Assembly: GCA_958426775.1 (NCBI GenBank) | Contig: CATZZP010000010.1 | Coordinates: forward strand, 8,862-72,861 | Length of the DNA: 64,000 bases | Source: an uncultured Bacillota bacterium | Lineage (GTDB): Bacteria; Bacillota; Clostridia; Lachnospirales; CAG-274 | Direction of reading: 5' to 3' | Shown here: piece after piece, positions 36,467-45,469 of the stretch | Position numbering within the stretch: the first letter of the stretch is position 1 | How the letters are laid out: each line of letters begins with the position of its first letter | Position numbers and translations under genes: made by a program | Notes under the pieces: model-generated | The model's database searches: none | The model's input: only the letters and a program-made list of their open reading frames with translations | Told to the model about the DNA's origin: nothing

Positions 36467-36793
36467 TTAATCAATAGTATCGCCTGTTGACTTAGCAACT
36501 CTGTGCTTAACAGTCTTGTTCTTACCGTTTTCGGAAACAGTTTCAACCTTGTAACCAAGTCTTGTAGGCTCACCATTGTAAAGGTACATAACATTAGATG
36601 CGTCAAGAGGAGCTTCCTTAGAAACAATACCACCCTGACCGCTCATTGCGTTAGGCTTAACATGCTTTTGAATTATATTGCAGCCTTCAACAATAACCTT
36701 ATTGTTCTTAGCATCGGCAACAAGCACCTTACCGGTCTTACCCTTGTCCTTACCTGCAATAATCTGAACTTTATCGCCCTTTTTAATCTTCAC
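36467..36793 (-). CDS. rplX: 50S ribosomal protein L24
   Basis: 108 residues with an N-terminal KOW motif (KIKKGDKVQIIAGKDKGKTG) and the family EGxN-I-x-x-K-H segment. The start is the GTG at 36793, 8 bp after AGGAGG; the frame is open to 36826, but that would overlap rplN and add a non-family leader. Assembly-initiating protein of the large subunit. Confidence 0.96.
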   Translation of the reverse strand: MKIKKGDKVQIIAGKDKGKTGKVLVADAKNNKVIVEGCNIIQKHVKPNAMSGQGGIVSKEAPLDASNVMYLYNGEPTRLGYKVETVSENGKNKTVKHRVAKSTGDTID

Positions 36794-36806
36794 GGGTGTT
36801 ACCTCC

Positions 36807-37175
36807 TTATATAACTTCTGGTGCAAGAGAAAGAATTTTCATATACTGCTTCTCTCTTAACTCTCTTGCAACAGGTCCGAATATACGTGTACCTCTTGGG
36901 TTCTTATCTTCCTTGATAATAACAGCTGCGTTTTCATCAAACTTGATGTAAGAGCCGTCAGGTCTTGAAGCACCCTTCTTAGTTCTTACAACAACAGCCT
37001 TAACAACCTCACCCTTTTTAACAACGCCGCCGGGTGTTGCGTCTTTAACAGTAGCAACTATAACGTCACCAATGTTAGCATATCTTCTGGTTGAACCACC
37101 GAGTACTCTGATGCAAAGAAGCTCCTTAGCACCTGAGTTATCAGCAACAACCAATCTGCTTTCCTGCTGAATCAT
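36807..37175 (-). CDS. rplN: 50S ribosomal protein L14
   Basis: 122 residues; bridge protein. [19 protein letters not shown] start, [16 protein letters not shown], and [13 protein letters not shown]. Between rpsQ and rplX. Confidence 0.99.
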   Translation of the reverse strand: MIQQESRLVVADNSGAKELLCIRVLGGSTRRYANIGDVIVATVKDATPGGVVKKGEVVKAVVVRTKKGASRPDGSYIKFDENAAVIIKEDKNPRGTRIFGPVARELREKQYMKILSLAPEVI

Positions 37176-37200
37176 TCAATTATCCTCCTGTCTTTAGGAA

Positions 37201-37455
37201 TTACTTAACCTTTTCAACTATAGACACAAGTCTCCATCTTTTATCCTTTGACAAAGGTCTTGTTTCCATAACTTTTACACGGTCACCGATCTGACACTCA
37301 TTATTCTCATCGTGAGCCTTAAGCTTGTAAGTGGTCTTTACAATCTTGTTGTATAATGGATGTCTTACATTATTCTCAACAGCAACAACGATAGTCTTAT
37401 CCATCTTATTGCTGACAACCTTACCAATTCTGGTTTTACGAAGATTTCTTTCCAC
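37201..37455 (-). CDS. rpsQ: 30S ribosomal protein S17
   Basis: 84 residues, OB fold, early assembly protein. Conserved [17 protein letters not shown] and [19 protein letters not shown]. Between rpmC and rplN. Confidence 0.98.
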   Translation of the reverse strand: MERNLRKTRIGKVVSNKMDKTIVVAVENNVRHPLYNKIVKTTYKLKAHDENNECQIGDRVKVMETRPLSKDKRWRLVSIVEKVK

Positions 37456-37482
37456 GTAAGTGTCCTCCTTCCGCTATTTCAA

Positions 37483-37689
37483 TCAAATACCTTTGTTCTT
37501 CTGAGTAATAACAGTCTGAATACGTGCAATGTTCTTGCGAACCTCAGTAATTCTTGCTGTATTGCTCAGCTGATTTGTAGCATTCTGAAATCTTAAATTA
37601 AACAGTTCCTTCTTAGCATCTACAAGAGCAACATTAAGCTCATCAACGCTCTTAGCTCTGAGATCCTCAACATAATTTGTACTTTTCAT
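37483..37689 (-). CDS. rpmC: 50S ribosomal protein L29
   Basis: 68 residues, two helices, at the tunnel exit where trigger factor and SRP bind. Conserved ELNVALVDAKKELFNLRFQ and RKNIARIQT. Start overlaps the rplP stop by one base. Confidence 0.97.
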   Translation of the reverse strand: MKSTNYVEDLRAKSVDELNVALVDAKKELFNLRFQNATNQLSNTARITEVRKNIARIQTVITQKNKGI

Positions 37690-38120
37690 TACTCATTACC
37701 CTCCATTTCGAGGTCAGCGCGAGAAACAATCTTACACTTAATAGGTAATTTGTGAACAGCAAGACGAAGTGCCTCTCTGGCTGTCTCCTCGCTAACACCG
37801 GCAATCTCAAACATTACGCGTCCGGGCTTAACAACTGCAACCCAACGCTCAGGGGTACCCTTACCACTACCCATTCTGGTACCGGCAGGCTTTTCGGTAA
37901 CAGGCTTGTCAGGGAAAATCTTAATCCAAACTTTACCACCACGCTTAATATATCTTGTCATAGCAATTCTGGCAGCCTCAATCTGGTTTGAGGTAATCCA
38001 GCTTGGCTCCATAGCAACAATACCGAACTCACCGTAGGTAATCTTGTTGCCTCTCATAGCCTTACCTGTCATTCTGCCTCTGAACTGCTTACGTCTTTTA
38101 ACTCTCTTAGGCATTAACAT
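37689..38120 (-). CDS. rplP: 50S ribosomal protein L16
   Basis: 143 residues; organises the A-site tRNA region. [17 protein letters not shown] start (kept because many Firmicute L16 proteins begin MLxPKR), and the VxPGRxMFEIAGV segment. Overlaps the rpsC stop by one base (TAATG). Confidence 0.98.
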   Translation of the reverse strand: MLMPKRVKRRKQFRGRMTGKAMRGNKITYGEFGIVAMEPSWITSNQIEAARIAMTRYIKRGGKVWIKIFPDKPVTEKPAGTRMGSGKGTPERWVAVVKPGRVMFEIAGVSEETAREALRLAVHKLPIKCKIVSRADLEMEGNE

Positions 38121-38791
38121 TATTCTGCACCGCCTTCCTTAATCTTCTTTGCAGGAAGTACTTCACCCTTATAGATCCATACCTTAACACCAATCTTACC
38201 GTAAGTTGTGTTAGCCTCTGCAAAACCGTAATCAATATCAGCTCTTAAAGTCTGAAGAGGAATAGTACCGTCATGGTAATGCTCGCTACGAGCCATTTCA
38301 GCACCGCCTAAACGACCTGAACAGCTGGTCTTGATACCCTTAGCACCGCTTCTCATAGTGTTCTGCATAGCCTTCTTCATAGCACGACGGAAGGTTACAC
38401 GGTTTTCAAGCTGCTTAGCAATATCCTCAGCAACAAGCTGTGAGTCAAGCTCAGGACGCTTAATCTCCTCAACATTTACAAGTACCTTCTGGTTTGATAA
38501 AGCCTGAAGTGCATTTGTAAGCTCCTGAATAGCAGCACCGTTTCTGCCGATAACTATACCGGGCTTTGAGGTTGAAATAGTAACTCTGACCTTATCGTTA
38601 GTTCTCTGAATGTTTATTTTGGAAACACCTGCATAAACATCAACTGTATTTAACTTTTCCCTAATGTAGCTTCTAATCTTGTTATCTTCTACAAGGAAGT
38701 TAGCATAATCCTTCTTGTCAGCATACCAGGTTGAATCCCAATCCTTGATGATGCCGACTCTTAATCCATGTGGATTTACTTTCTGACCCAT
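38120..38791 (-). CDS. rpsC: 30S ribosomal protein S3
   Basis: 223 residues with an N-terminal domain ([20 protein letters not shown]), a KH domain ([14 protein letters not shown]) and the C-terminal RNA-binding half. Shapes the mRNA entry channel. Between rplV and rplP. Confidence 0.99.
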   Translation of the reverse strand: MGQKVNPHGLRVGIIKDWDSTWYADKKDYANFLVEDNKIRSYIREKLNTVDVYAGVSKINIQRTNDKVRVTISTSKPGIVIGRNGAAIQELTNALQALSNQKVLVNVEEIKRPELDSQLVAEDIAKQLENRVTFRRAMKKAMQNTMRSGAKGIKTSCSGRLGGAEMARSEHYHDGTIPLQTLRADIDYGFAEANTTYGKIGVKVWIYKGEVLPAKKIKEGGAE

Positions 38792-38802
38792 CGTTGTCCT
38801 CC

Positions 38803-39192
38803 TTATTTCTCGTCAAGATATATTGAGATGTGAGCTGTCTTTTTATTAATTCTGTAAGCTCTACCCTGTGCTCTCGGACGAATTCTTTTAAGAGTAGGTC
38901 CCTGGTTAGCAACAGCATCTGCAACATACAGCTTATTAACATCTAACTCTAAGTTATTTTCTGCATTAGCAACGGCAGACTTTAAAACTTTCTCTATAAT
39001 TTCTGCAGCGTATCTTGGTGAGTAAGCAAGGATACCCATTGCCTCGCCAACGCTCTTACCCTTAATCTGGTTTAAAACTATTCTGGCCTTACTGTCGGAA
39101 ACTCTGACGAACTTAGCATGAGCCTGTGCTCTTTTATCTCTGTTCTGCTCATTTCTTTCCTTCTTAATCTGGCTTCTATGTCCTCTTGCCAT
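38803..39192 (-). CDS. rplV: 50S ribosomal protein L22
   Basis: 129 residues; its hairpin lines the exit tunnel. [20 protein letters not shown] and the tunnel loop [15 protein letters not shown] segment ([20 protein letters not shown]). The start is at 39192 (MARGHRS); a frame extension to 39213 uses the AGGAGG site itself and was rejected. Confidence 0.98.
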   Translation of the reverse strand: MARGHRSQIKKERNEQNRDKRAQAHAKFVRVSDSKARIVLNQIKGKSVGEAMGILAYSPRYAAEIIEKVLKSAVANAENNLELDVNKLYVADAVANQGPTLKRIRPRAQGRAYRINKKTAHISIYLDEK

Positions 39193-39228
39193 TTTTAAGG
39201 CTCCTCCTTTCAATAATTAGGTCTTTGA

Positions 39229-39513
39229 TTAACGAACGCCTGATCTCTTTTCAGCATCCTTACCGTGACCTCTGTAGGTACGTGTAAGTGCGAATTCACC
39301 AAGCTTGTGTCCAACCATATCCTCTGTTACGTAAACAGGTACGTGCTTTCTACCGTCATGCACAGCGATTGTGTGACCTATCATCTCAGGATAGATAGTA
39401 GAACGGCGTGACCATGTCTTAATAACGTTCTTTGTATTTGCTTCATTCTGAGCAACTACCTTCTTCATAAGGTGGTCATCACAGAATGGTCCCTTTTTAA
39501 GTGATCTACTCAT
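39229..39513 (-). CDS. rpsS: 30S ribosomal protein S19
   Basis: 94 residues; head protein near the A-site. [38 protein letters not shown] and [17 protein letters not shown]. Between rplB and rplV. Confidence 0.99.
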   Translation of the reverse strand: MSRSLKKGPFCDDHLMKKVVAQNEANTKNVIKTWSRRSTIYPEMIGHTIAVHDGRKHVPVYVTEDMVGHKLGEFALTRTYRGHGKDAEKRSGVR

Positions 39514-39532
39514 TATTTACCCTCCTGCTTAA

Positions 39533-40363
39533 TCAGCCTTTTCTTCCACGAATAATGTACTTGTTGCTTGCCTTATGCTTCTTTCTTGTCTTATAACCGA
39601 GAGCAGGCTTGCCCCAAGGTGTACAAGGTGCAGGACGACCAACAGGTGCTCTACCTTCACCACCACCGTGTGGGTGATCGTTAGGGTTCATAACAGAACC
39701 GCGAACGGTAGGTCTGATACCCATGTGACGCTTCTTACCTGCCTTACCGATGTTGATAAGCTCGTGGTCGATATTACCAACCTGACCGATTGTCGCACGG
39801 CAATCAATAGGGAGTAATCTCATTTCACCGGATGGAAGTCTTACAGTAGCATACTTACCTTCCTTAGCCATAAGCTGTGCAACGTTGCCTGCACTTCTTA
39901 CAAGCTGACCGCCTGCACCGGGCTTCATCTCGATGTTGTGGATTTCTGAACCTACAGGGATATTTCTCATAGGAAGAGCGTTACCAACACGAATTTCAGC
40001 ATCAGCACCGCTTGAAAGCATATCGCCTACCTTTAAGCCGTTAGGAGCAAGAATGTATCTCTTCTCACCGTCTAAGTAGCTTAAAAGAGCAATGTTTGCT
40101 GTTCTGTTTGGATCGTACTCGATTGCAACTACCTTTGCAGGAATACCGTCCTTATTTCTCTTAAAGTCAATTATTCTGTATTTCTTCTTAGCACCGCCGC
40201 CGATGTGACGAACTGTTATCTTACCCTGGTTGTTACGGCCTGCAGTTGTCTTAATATGAACTGTAAGGCTCTTTTCAGGGGTGGTTTTTGTAATCTCGGA
40301 GAAATCAGATACTGTCATCTGTCTTCTCGAAGGTGTATAAGGCTTAAATCTCTTAATACCCAT
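39533..40363 (-). CDS. rplB: 50S ribosomal protein L2
   Basis: 276 residues; needed for subunit joining and peptidyl transfer. [20 protein letters not shown] start and the invariant [19 protein letters not shown]. Separated from rplW by an unusual 217-bp structured gap. Confidence 0.99.
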   Translation of the reverse strand: MGIKRFKPYTPSRRQMTVSDFSEITKTTPEKSLTVHIKTTAGRNNQGKITVRHIGGGAKKKYRIIDFKRNKDGIPAKVVAIEYDPNRTANIALLSYLDGEKRYILAPNGLKVGDMLSSGADAEIRVGNALPMRNIPVGSEIHNIEMKPGAGGQLVRSAGNVAQLMAKEGKYATVRLPSGEMRLLPIDCRATIGQVGNIDHELINIGKAGKKRHMGIRPTVRGSVMNPNDHPHGGGEGRAPVGRPAPCTPWGKPALGYKTRKKHKASNKYIIRGRKG

Positions 40364-40391
40364 TTTTTACACTCCTTTATTTTTAATTCTC

Positions 40392-40586
40392 TGCACACGT
40401 GGTGCAATAACTGTATCTAATGATGTGATACAAATTCCGCTCGCAGGTTTTCAACTCACTCCGCTTCGCTGCGTATGGTTGAAGGGGCATTTGTTCCTCA
40501 CAAAGCTCATAAAACCATTCTGCCCTTCAAGCAAGCTTGAAGTAAAATGTTTTATTCCTTTGCAACCTGCTCACTGTTTATCACAT
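40392..40586 (-). other. Structured insert between rplW and rplB
   Basis: This gap is normally only a few bases. It is bounded by an 8-bp inverted pair ATGTGATA/TATCACAT (40423-40430 and 40579-40586, the latter overlapping the rplW stop), with an inner 7-bp GCAGGTT/AACCTGC (40443-40449/40564-40570), a perfect 8-bp hairpin CTTCAAGC/GCTTGAAG (40525-40532/40535-40542), and a TGCAC-N5-GTGCA hairpin (40392-40406). No reading frame with a ribosome-binding site is seen. It may be a repeat element or an RNA control element. Confidence 0.55.
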
Positions 40587-40880
40587 ACCCTGGAAAATTT
40601 CGATTTCCTTGCTATCTGCTGTAAGCTGAACGATAGCCTTCTTCTTAGCAGCTGTCTTACCTGCTGTGTAGCCACGTCTTTTTGACTTGCCCTGAAGGTT
40701 GATAGTGTTTACATACTCTACCTTAGTACCCTCAAACATCTTTTCTACAGCCTGCTTAATCTGAACCTTTGTTGCGTCAGGGTGTACAAGGAAAACATAC
40801 TTCTTATCAGCCATATCGTTCATACTTCTTTCAGTAACAACAGGCTTCTTGATAATGTCATAATACTTTAAATCTGCCAT
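40581..40880 (-). CDS. rplW: 50S ribosomal protein L23
   Basis: 99 residues; docking site for trigger factor and SRP at the tunnel exit. DIIKKPVVTERSM start and the VEYVNTINLQGKSKRRGYTA-type loop. ATG overlaps the rplD stop (TAATG). Confidence 0.98.
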   Translation of the reverse strand: MADLKYYDIIKKPVVTERSMNDMADKKYVFLVHPDATKVQIKQAVEKMFEGTKVEYVNTINLQGKSKRRGYTAGKTAAKKKAIVQLTADSKEIEIFQGM

Positions 40881-41500
40881 TATGCGTACACCTCCTCAAT
40901 TTTGCTTACTGCTGCCTTAGTAACTACAAGTGAGTCATACTTAAGAATGTCATAAACATTGATAGCATTTACACCTGCTGTCTTTACATCAGCAATGTTC
41001 TTAGCTGAAAGAACAGCGTTTGTGTTACCCTCCTCAAGAATGATAAGAGGCTTAACAGCACTTACGTTCTTAAGAACCTCAGCCATTTTCTTTGTTTTAA
41101 TTTCTGCAAGGCTAAGCTCGTCAATAACAATAAGCTTGCCCTCGTTTACCTTAGTTGTAAGTGCAGACTTAAGAGCAGCTCTCTTAACCTTCTTATTAAG
41201 CTTAAAAGAGTAATCTCTTGGCTTTGGAGCAAATACAACACCGCCGCCTGTCCACTGTGGTGAACGGATAGAACCCTGTCTTGCACGGCCTGTACCCTTC
41301 TGTCTCCAAGGCTTTCTACCGCCTCCGCGAACCTCTGCACGAGTAAGAGCACTCTGTGTACCCTGTCTTTGATTAGCAAGATACTGAACAACTGCCTGGT
41401 GCATAACGTGTTCGTTTACTTCTACAGCAAAAATGCTGTCCATTAAATCTATATTACCAACTTCGCTTCCGCTCATGTTGAAAACTTTAACTGTTGCCAT
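40880..41500 (-). CDS. rplD: 50S ribosomal protein L4
   Basis: 206 residues; tunnel-constriction protein, and in E. coli the repressor of the S10 operon. Conserved loop [19 protein letters not shown] and the FAPKPRDYS segment. Between rplC and rplW. Confidence 0.98.
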   Translation of the reverse strand: MATVKVFNMSGSEVGNIDLMDSIFAVEVNEHVMHQAVVQYLANQRQGTQSALTRAEVRGGGRKPWRQKGTGRARQGSIRSPQWTGGGVVFAPKPRDYSFKLNKKVKRAALKSALTTKVNEGKLIVIDELSLAEIKTKKMAEVLKNVSAVKPLIILEEGNTNAVLSAKNIADVKTAGVNAINVYDILKYDSLVVTKAAVSKIEEVYA

Positions 41501-41528
41501 TAGGTTATCCTCCTTTCGTAAAGATTAA

Positions 41529-42158
41529 TTAAGCCTTTACGCTATCTTTAATTACTACTACTGTACCCTTGTTACCGGGAACGGCACCCTTGATAAGCAG
41601 TAAGTTCTTTTCAGCGTCAGCTCTTACGATTTCAAGGTTTTGTACGGTAATCTTTACAGAACCCATCTGACCTGCCATCTTCTTACCCTTTTTAACCTTA
41701 CCCGGTGTAGTAGCTGAACTAAGTGAACCAACAGCTCTGTGGAACTTAGAACCGTGAGCCATAGGACCTCTTGACTGACCGTGTCTTTTAATAGGACCCT
41801 GGTAGCCCTTACCCTTTGAAGTGCCGGTAACATCAACCTTGTCACCTGCCGCAAAAACATCTGCCTTAATTTCAGCACCTACTTCATAAGAGCTGATGTC
41901 ATCAAGTCTGAATTCCTTGAGGACCTTCTTAGGCTCAACGCCTGCCTTGTCAAACTGACCCTTCATAGGCTTGTTAAGCTTCTTAACCTTTACATCACCG
42001 AAGCCAACCTGGATTGCATCGTATCCGTCGTTGTCAACAGTTTTCTTCTGAACTACAACACAAGGACCTGCCTCAAGAACGGTTACAGGGATAAGTAAGC
42101 CGTTATCAGCGAAAACCTGTGTCATACCGATTTTCTTAGCAATTATAGCTTTCTGCAT
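41529..42158 (-). CDS. rplC: 50S ribosomal protein L3
   Basis: 209 residues; near the peptidyl-transferase centre. [20 protein letters not shown] start and the central [25 protein letters not shown]-type site before the ATG. Separated from rpsJ by 160 bp containing a stable hairpin. Confidence 0.98.
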   Translation of the reverse strand: MQKAIIAKKIGMTQVFADNGLLIPVTVLEAGPCVVVQKKTVDNDGYDAIQVGFGDVKVKKLNKPMKGQFDKAGVEPKKVLKEFRLDDISSYEVGAEIKADVFAAGDKVDVTGTSKGKGYQGPIKRHGQSRGPMAHGSKFHRAVGSLSSATTPGKVKKGKKMAGQMGSVKITVQNLEIVRADAEKNLLLIKGAVPGNKGTVVVIKDSVKA

Positions 42159-42180
42159 AATTTTACCTCCATATTAACTC

Positions 42181-42240
42181 TACAGCGGATTGTCCCTTTC
42201 GGGATAATCATTCTAGGTTCATATAAGGCGTACCGCTGTA
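42181..42240 (-). other. Hairpin in the rpsJ-rplC gap
   Basis: Perfect 8-bp outer stem TACAGCGG/CCGCTGTA (42181-42188/42233-42240), with an inner hairpin closing TTTC (GTCCC/GGGAT with one wobble) near 42191-42205. It sits about 20 bp upstream of rplC and may control transcription or translation between the two genes. Confidence 0.5.
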
Positions 42241-42318
42241 CTTTTCAAATCTATACCTATATAAACCAACAAAACTTTTTTCTTGGAACAAAATCACATC
42301 AGTGAATTTGCCTTTTTC

Positions 42319-42630
42319 TTACATCATCTTAAGAGTGATGTCTACGCCGGCAGGTAAGTCAAGACGACTTAAAGCATCTGCTGTCTTAGGTGTTGCCATA
42401 AGAACATCAATTAATCTCTTGTGTGTTCTAAGCTCAAACTGCTCTCTGCTGTCCTTGTACTTGTGAACAGCTCTGAGGATTGTAACAACCTCTTTCTTGG
42501 TAGGCATAGGAATAGGTCCTGATACCTTAGCACCTGTTTTCTTTGCAGTTTCGATTATCTGAGCAGCTGACTGGTCAACTAACTTGTGATCGTAAGACTT
42601 AAGGCTGATTCTGATTTTCTGATTAGCCAT
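42319..42630 (-). CDS. rpsJ: 30S ribosomal protein S10
   Basis: 103 residues; assembly protein that also acts with NusB in antitermination. [19 protein letters not shown] start, [10 protein letters not shown], and [16 protein letters not shown]. First gene of the superoperon, after GGAGGGG and a 225-nt leader. Confidence 0.99.
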   Translation of the reverse strand: MANQKIRISLKSYDHKLVDQSAAQIIETAKKTGAKVSGPIPMPTKKEVVTILRAVHKYKDSREQFELRTHKRLIDVLMATPKTADALSRLDLPAGVDITLKMM

Positions 42631-42857
42631 AAAAAAAGTCCCCTCCTTTTCGCACTTTTTAATTACTTAGTACGACAAGTGGTGACTGCACACTCAGCCG
42701 TGTGTTTCGCTTTGCAACTCAGGGCAAAAACCCATAACCAAACACACCAACATATTCATGCAGTGACCTTGTCGCCCGGTTTCTTGAACTGGACATCGCT
42801 CCGCAGAAAACCCGCTTTTGCGGCAACCTCTGCATCAACGCTCTTAATGTCACAACA
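42631..42857 (-). ncRNA. Structured leader RNA of the S10 operon
   Basis: The transcript from the promoter at 42863-42891 has about 225 nt before rpsJ. Pairings: GACAAG (42674-42679) with CTTGTC (42768-42773); ACTGCA (42685-42690) with TGCAGT (42759-42764); GTGTGTTT (42700-42707) with AAACACAC (42740-42747); and a GGG/CCC cap near 42722-42733, all nested in one long stem. Ribosomal-protein leaders of this kind mediate feedback; the E. coli S10 leader responds to L4. Which protein acts here is not known from sequence. Confidence 0.55.
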
Positions 42858-42862
42858 CTGCT

Positions 42863-42891
42863 ATTATACAGTAACCTCACAACATTTGCAA
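42863..42891 (-). promoter_or_regulatory. Promoter of the S10 ribosomal operon
   Basis: Minus strand TTGCAA (42891-42886), 17-bp spacer, perfect TATAAT (42868-42863), preceded by an A/T-rich stretch that may act as an UP element. Confidence 0.8.
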
Positions 42892-43114
42892 GAGTTTTTT
42901 TAATTTTTTACAAAAAATTTTTAACAATCTTTTTAAAAATTTAAAACTCATTTTGTATTTTTTGCACAAAGCCTTGTGCCTTAATTGTCGGATTACACCA
43001 TATGTAGCATCAGCTTTTGATTATAGCAGATAAATTAGGGCTTTGCAAGGTTTTATTTCATTTTTATGTAGACAAAGCCGTAAAAATATGTCATAAATAT
43101 ATTGAGGTGATTTT

Positions 43115-43339
43115 ATGTCAAGACTTAGGGATTTACGCAAAAAACGTGGCTATACCCAAATTAAAATACAGATTTTAACAGGTATAGACCAAAGCGATTA
43201 CTCCAAAATTGAGCAAGGCAAGCGTTATATGACCTTTGAACAGTGTAAGCGGATAGCCCTTGCCCTTGATACAAGTATGGACTACCTTGCAGGGCTTACT
43301 GATAAGGAAGAACCTTATCCCCGAAATAACAGCCTTTAA
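43115..43339 (+). CDS. Small XRE-family DNA-binding protein
   Basis: 74 residues, essentially one Cro/C1-type helix-turn-helix: LRDLRKKRGYTQIKIQILTG, then DQSDYSKIEQGKRYM, and the LALDTSMDYLAGLTD end typical of these regulators. GAGGTGA lies before the ATG. No sensor domain; target genes unknown. The 480 bp upstream hold only the S10 leader and promoter on the other strand and an A/T-rich stretch; a weak promoter (TAGACA-17-CATAAA) may lie just ahead. It stands alone, with no phage or toxin gene nearby. Confidence 0.9.
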   Translation: MSRLRDLRKKRGYTQIKIQILTGIDQSDYSKIEQGKRYMTFEQCKRIALALDTSMDYLAGLTDKEEPYPRNNSL

Positions 43340-43381
43340 AAAATTCTTCCTATTATGATAGGTAATTTTATATTATGTACC

Positions 43382-43416
43382 AAAAAAGGAATGCCCCTGT
43401 GTGACATTCCTTTTTT
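43382..43416. terminator. Bidirectional terminator between XRE and SpoIIQ-like genes
   Basis: Perfect 12-bp stem (43382-43393/43405-43416) made of AAAAAAGGAATG and its complement, giving T-runs on both strands. Lies between convergent genes. Confidence 0.9.
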
Positions 43417-43418
43417 AA

Positions 43419-44144
43419 TTACTCTATGCTTGCTAAAACCGTCTTAGGGTCAATATTATTCTCATCTCTGCTCACCGTAAAGGTAAGGTGGGTTCCCAAA
43501 GCCTCGCTGTAAGGCGAAGGGGTGCCTACTCTGCCTATTACATCACCTTGGCATACAACCTGTCCCTCTGTGACGCTTACGTCATCCCGGAGCTGGCTGT
43601 ATGTAGTTCTCCAGCCGTTACCATGATTTAACACAACTCTGTTGCCGTTCACCTTGTCATTGGACACAGACTCTACCACGCCGTCTGCCGCCGCAGTAAC
43701 CCTTGTATCTGCCGCCGCACTTATGCTGATGCTGTCATTAGTACGATACTGGTCAAGAGTTTTGTCATATACAGCCGTGTCCACACTATAGTCCATTACA
43801 ATCTGTCCCTCAACAGGCCAGCTCATTTCCTTGCTGTCATCAAAAAGAGTATACCTGGGTTCCTCTGCCTTAAGGGTTTCCTTTTTAGGTGCAGTTGCAG
43901 CAGGTGTGGCTGTAGTTGCCTCAGTCTGCTGTTGGGTTACTTTTTCCGTAGTTATTTCCTTATAGCTCTTTACATCATTTTTAGCAACAGCCGCCGCACC
44001 TGCATTTTCATCAGTCTGAACCTGCAGGCTTTCCTCCTTAACCTCATCATTAACCGTACCGGCATTATATACGGAAATAACAAAAGCAAGAACCATTGCA
44101 ACTGCTACCGTTGAATAAATAGCGGGATAAAATCCTTTTTTCAC
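43419..44144 (-). CDS. SpoIIQ-like membrane-anchored M23 (LytM-fold) protein, degenerate metal site
   Basis: 241 residues: short cytoplasmic end, one membrane helix (about 9-27), a Thr/Gln/Ala-rich extracellular linker (60-95), and an M23/LytM domain (about 110-238). The usual first metal ligands (H-x(n)-D) are replaced in RTNDSISISAAAD and the YAHL motif reads YSQL; only the late THLTF keeps its His. It is probably structural rather than a working endopeptidase, like Bacillus SpoIIQ, which pairs with SpoIIIAH across the forespore membranes. The start is a GTG (44144) with GGAGGTG 6 bp upstream. Confidence 0.78.
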   Translation of the reverse strand: MKKGFYPAIYSTVAVAMVLAFVISVYNAGTVNDEVKEESLQVQTDENAGAAAVAKNDVKSYKEITTEKVTQQQTEATTATPAATAPKKETLKAEEPRYTLFDDSKEMSWPVEGQIVMDYSVDTAVYDKTLDQYRTNDSISISAAADTRVTAAADGVVESVSNDKVNGNRVVLNHGNGWRTTYSQLRDDVSVTEGQVVCQGDVIGRVGTPSPYSEALGTHLTFTVSRDENNIDPKTVLASIE

Positions 44145-44242
44145 TTAAAACACCTCCGCTATTATTATTGTCTGTCTGATTTTTTTTATACAAAAGTTTT
44201 TTTGAATAAATGCCTTATTGCCGAGCTATTATATAGTAAGAC

Positions 44243-44271
44243 TTGCTAAGGGTGATAAATTATTGTATACT
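44243..44271 (+). promoter_or_regulatory. Promoter of mscS
   Basis: TTGCTA (44243-44248), 17-bp spacer, TATACT (44266-44271), 30 bp before the ATG. Confidence 0.65.
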
Positions 44272-44301
44272 GATATTATTACAAAGGATAAGGTGATTAA
44301 A

Positions 44302-45144
44302 ATGTCAAAATTTATTGCTTCACTTTTAGGTATGGAGGAACTTACAGGCATATTTCAGGTGCTTTATAAAATAGGCATATGTGTAGTTATACTTATTATA
44401 AGCTTTTTTATATTAAAGCTTGTACAAAAGGCAATCAACAAAAGCCTTAAGGCAAGCACAAAGCTTGACCGAAGCAAATCCGACACAATGAGTACGGTGC
44501 TTTGCAGTACCGCCAAATATATAATATACTTTATTTCACTATGCTATATACTTACCGTCTGGGGAGTTGACCCTACCTCACTTTTAGCTATAGGCGGTGT
44601 TGCCTCCGTCGCTGTGAGCCTGGGTGCTCAGTCCATAATTCAGGATATATTGACAGGTGCTTTTATCCTTACGGAAAACCAGTTCAGCGTAGGGGACACC
44701 GTACGTATTGAAAATTACTCAGGCACTGTTGAAAGCATAGGTATGCGTACTACCAGAATACGAAGCCTTGACGGCGACGTATATATAATACCTAACGGGC
44801 AGATTAAAATAGTTACCAATATGAGCAAAGGCTTCAATCGTGCCATTGTAGACATTAACATTTCCTATAAGGAAAATATTGATATGGTAATCAGCCTCCT
44901 TAAAACAGAGCTTGAAAAAATATACAATGACAAGGCTGTTAAGGGACTTATTACCTGTCCCGAGGTGCTGGGTGTGGAACAGCTTGCTGACAGCAGTGTG
45001 GTAATAAGAATTAAAGCAGATTGCTCTGTAGGCGATAACTGGAATGCAGAGCGTGAGCTAAGACGGCTTATTAAAAACGCCTTTGACAGGGAGGGCATTG
45101 AAATTCCCTACCCGCAACAGGTTGTGCATATTGAAAAGGGGTAG
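44302..45144 (+). CDS. mscS: Small-conductance mechanosensitive channel (MscS family)
   Basis: 280-residue channel that opens on membrane tension to release solutes after osmotic downshift. Three N-terminal membrane helices with the Gly/Ala-rich pore helix IGGVASVAVSLGAQSIIQDI, then the MscS beta domain (FSVGDTVRIENYSGTVESIG, IPNGQI) and the alpha/beta cage. The ATG at 44302 (AAGGTGA upstream) is chosen; the open frame to 44218 would include the promoter. DUF951 follows. Confidence 0.95.
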   Translation: MSKFIASLLGMEELTGIFQVLYKIGICVVILIISFFILKLVQKAINKSLKASTKLDRSKSDTMSTVLCSTAKYIIYFISLCYILTVWGVDPTSLLAIGGVASVAVSLGAQSIIQDILTGAFILTENQFSVGDTVRIENYSGTVESIGMRTTRIRSLDGDVYIIPNGQIKIVTNMSKGFNRAIVDINISYKENIDMVISLLKTELEKIYNDKAVKGLITCPEVLGVEQLADSSVVIRIKADCSVGDNWNAERELRRLIKNAFDREGIEIPYPQQVVHIEKG

Positions 45145-45213
45145 ATTTTAATTGCCGAAATCCCTGCAAAATTATCCCTTTGAGAATTTTAACAAAAAGA
45201 AAGGAGCAAAGCC

Positions 45214-45396
45214 ATGGATATACAAGTGGGAGATATATTATTAATGAAAAAAAACCACCCCTGTGGCTCTAACCGCTGGGAGGTATTAAGGATAGGTGCA
45301 GACTTCCGCATACAATGCTGTGGCTGCGGTCACCTTGTTATGCTGCCCCGCACTAAGCTTGAAAAAAATGTTAAAAAAATAGAACCTAAGGAATAA
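45214..45396 (+). CDS. DUF951 family small protein (YyzM-like)
   Basis: 60 residues, small beta-barrel, family pattern V-G-D-I-x-x-M-K-K-x-H-P-C-G-S-x-x-W-E-V-x-R-x-G-A-D-x-x-x-x-C-x-x-C-G; the Cys residues suggest metal binding. Function unknown, possibly nucleic-acid binding. AAGGAG before the ATG. Genes of this family often follow mscS in Clostridia, as here. Confidence 0.9.
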   Translation: MDIQVGDILLMKKNHPCGSNRWEVLRIGADFRIQCCGCGHLVMLPRTKLEKNVKKIEPKE

Positions 45397-45439
45397 AGAC
45401 AGGTCACAGCACTTGTCTTTTTTCTCTATCCAACCAAAA

Positions 45440-45465
45440 ACCCCAAGGACAACTGCCCTTGGGGT
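45440..45465. terminator. Terminator between DUF951 and DUF2461 genes
   Basis: Perfect 9-bp stem ACCCCAAGG/CCTTGGGGT (45440-45448/45457-45465), with a T-run on the minus strand. Between convergent genes. Confidence 0.85.
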
Positions 45466-45469
45466 AATT

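Noticed and set aside
42586..42903. 105-codon plus-strand frame over the S10 leader
   Set aside because: No ribosome-binding site, and it is fully antisense to the S10 promoter and leader RNA.
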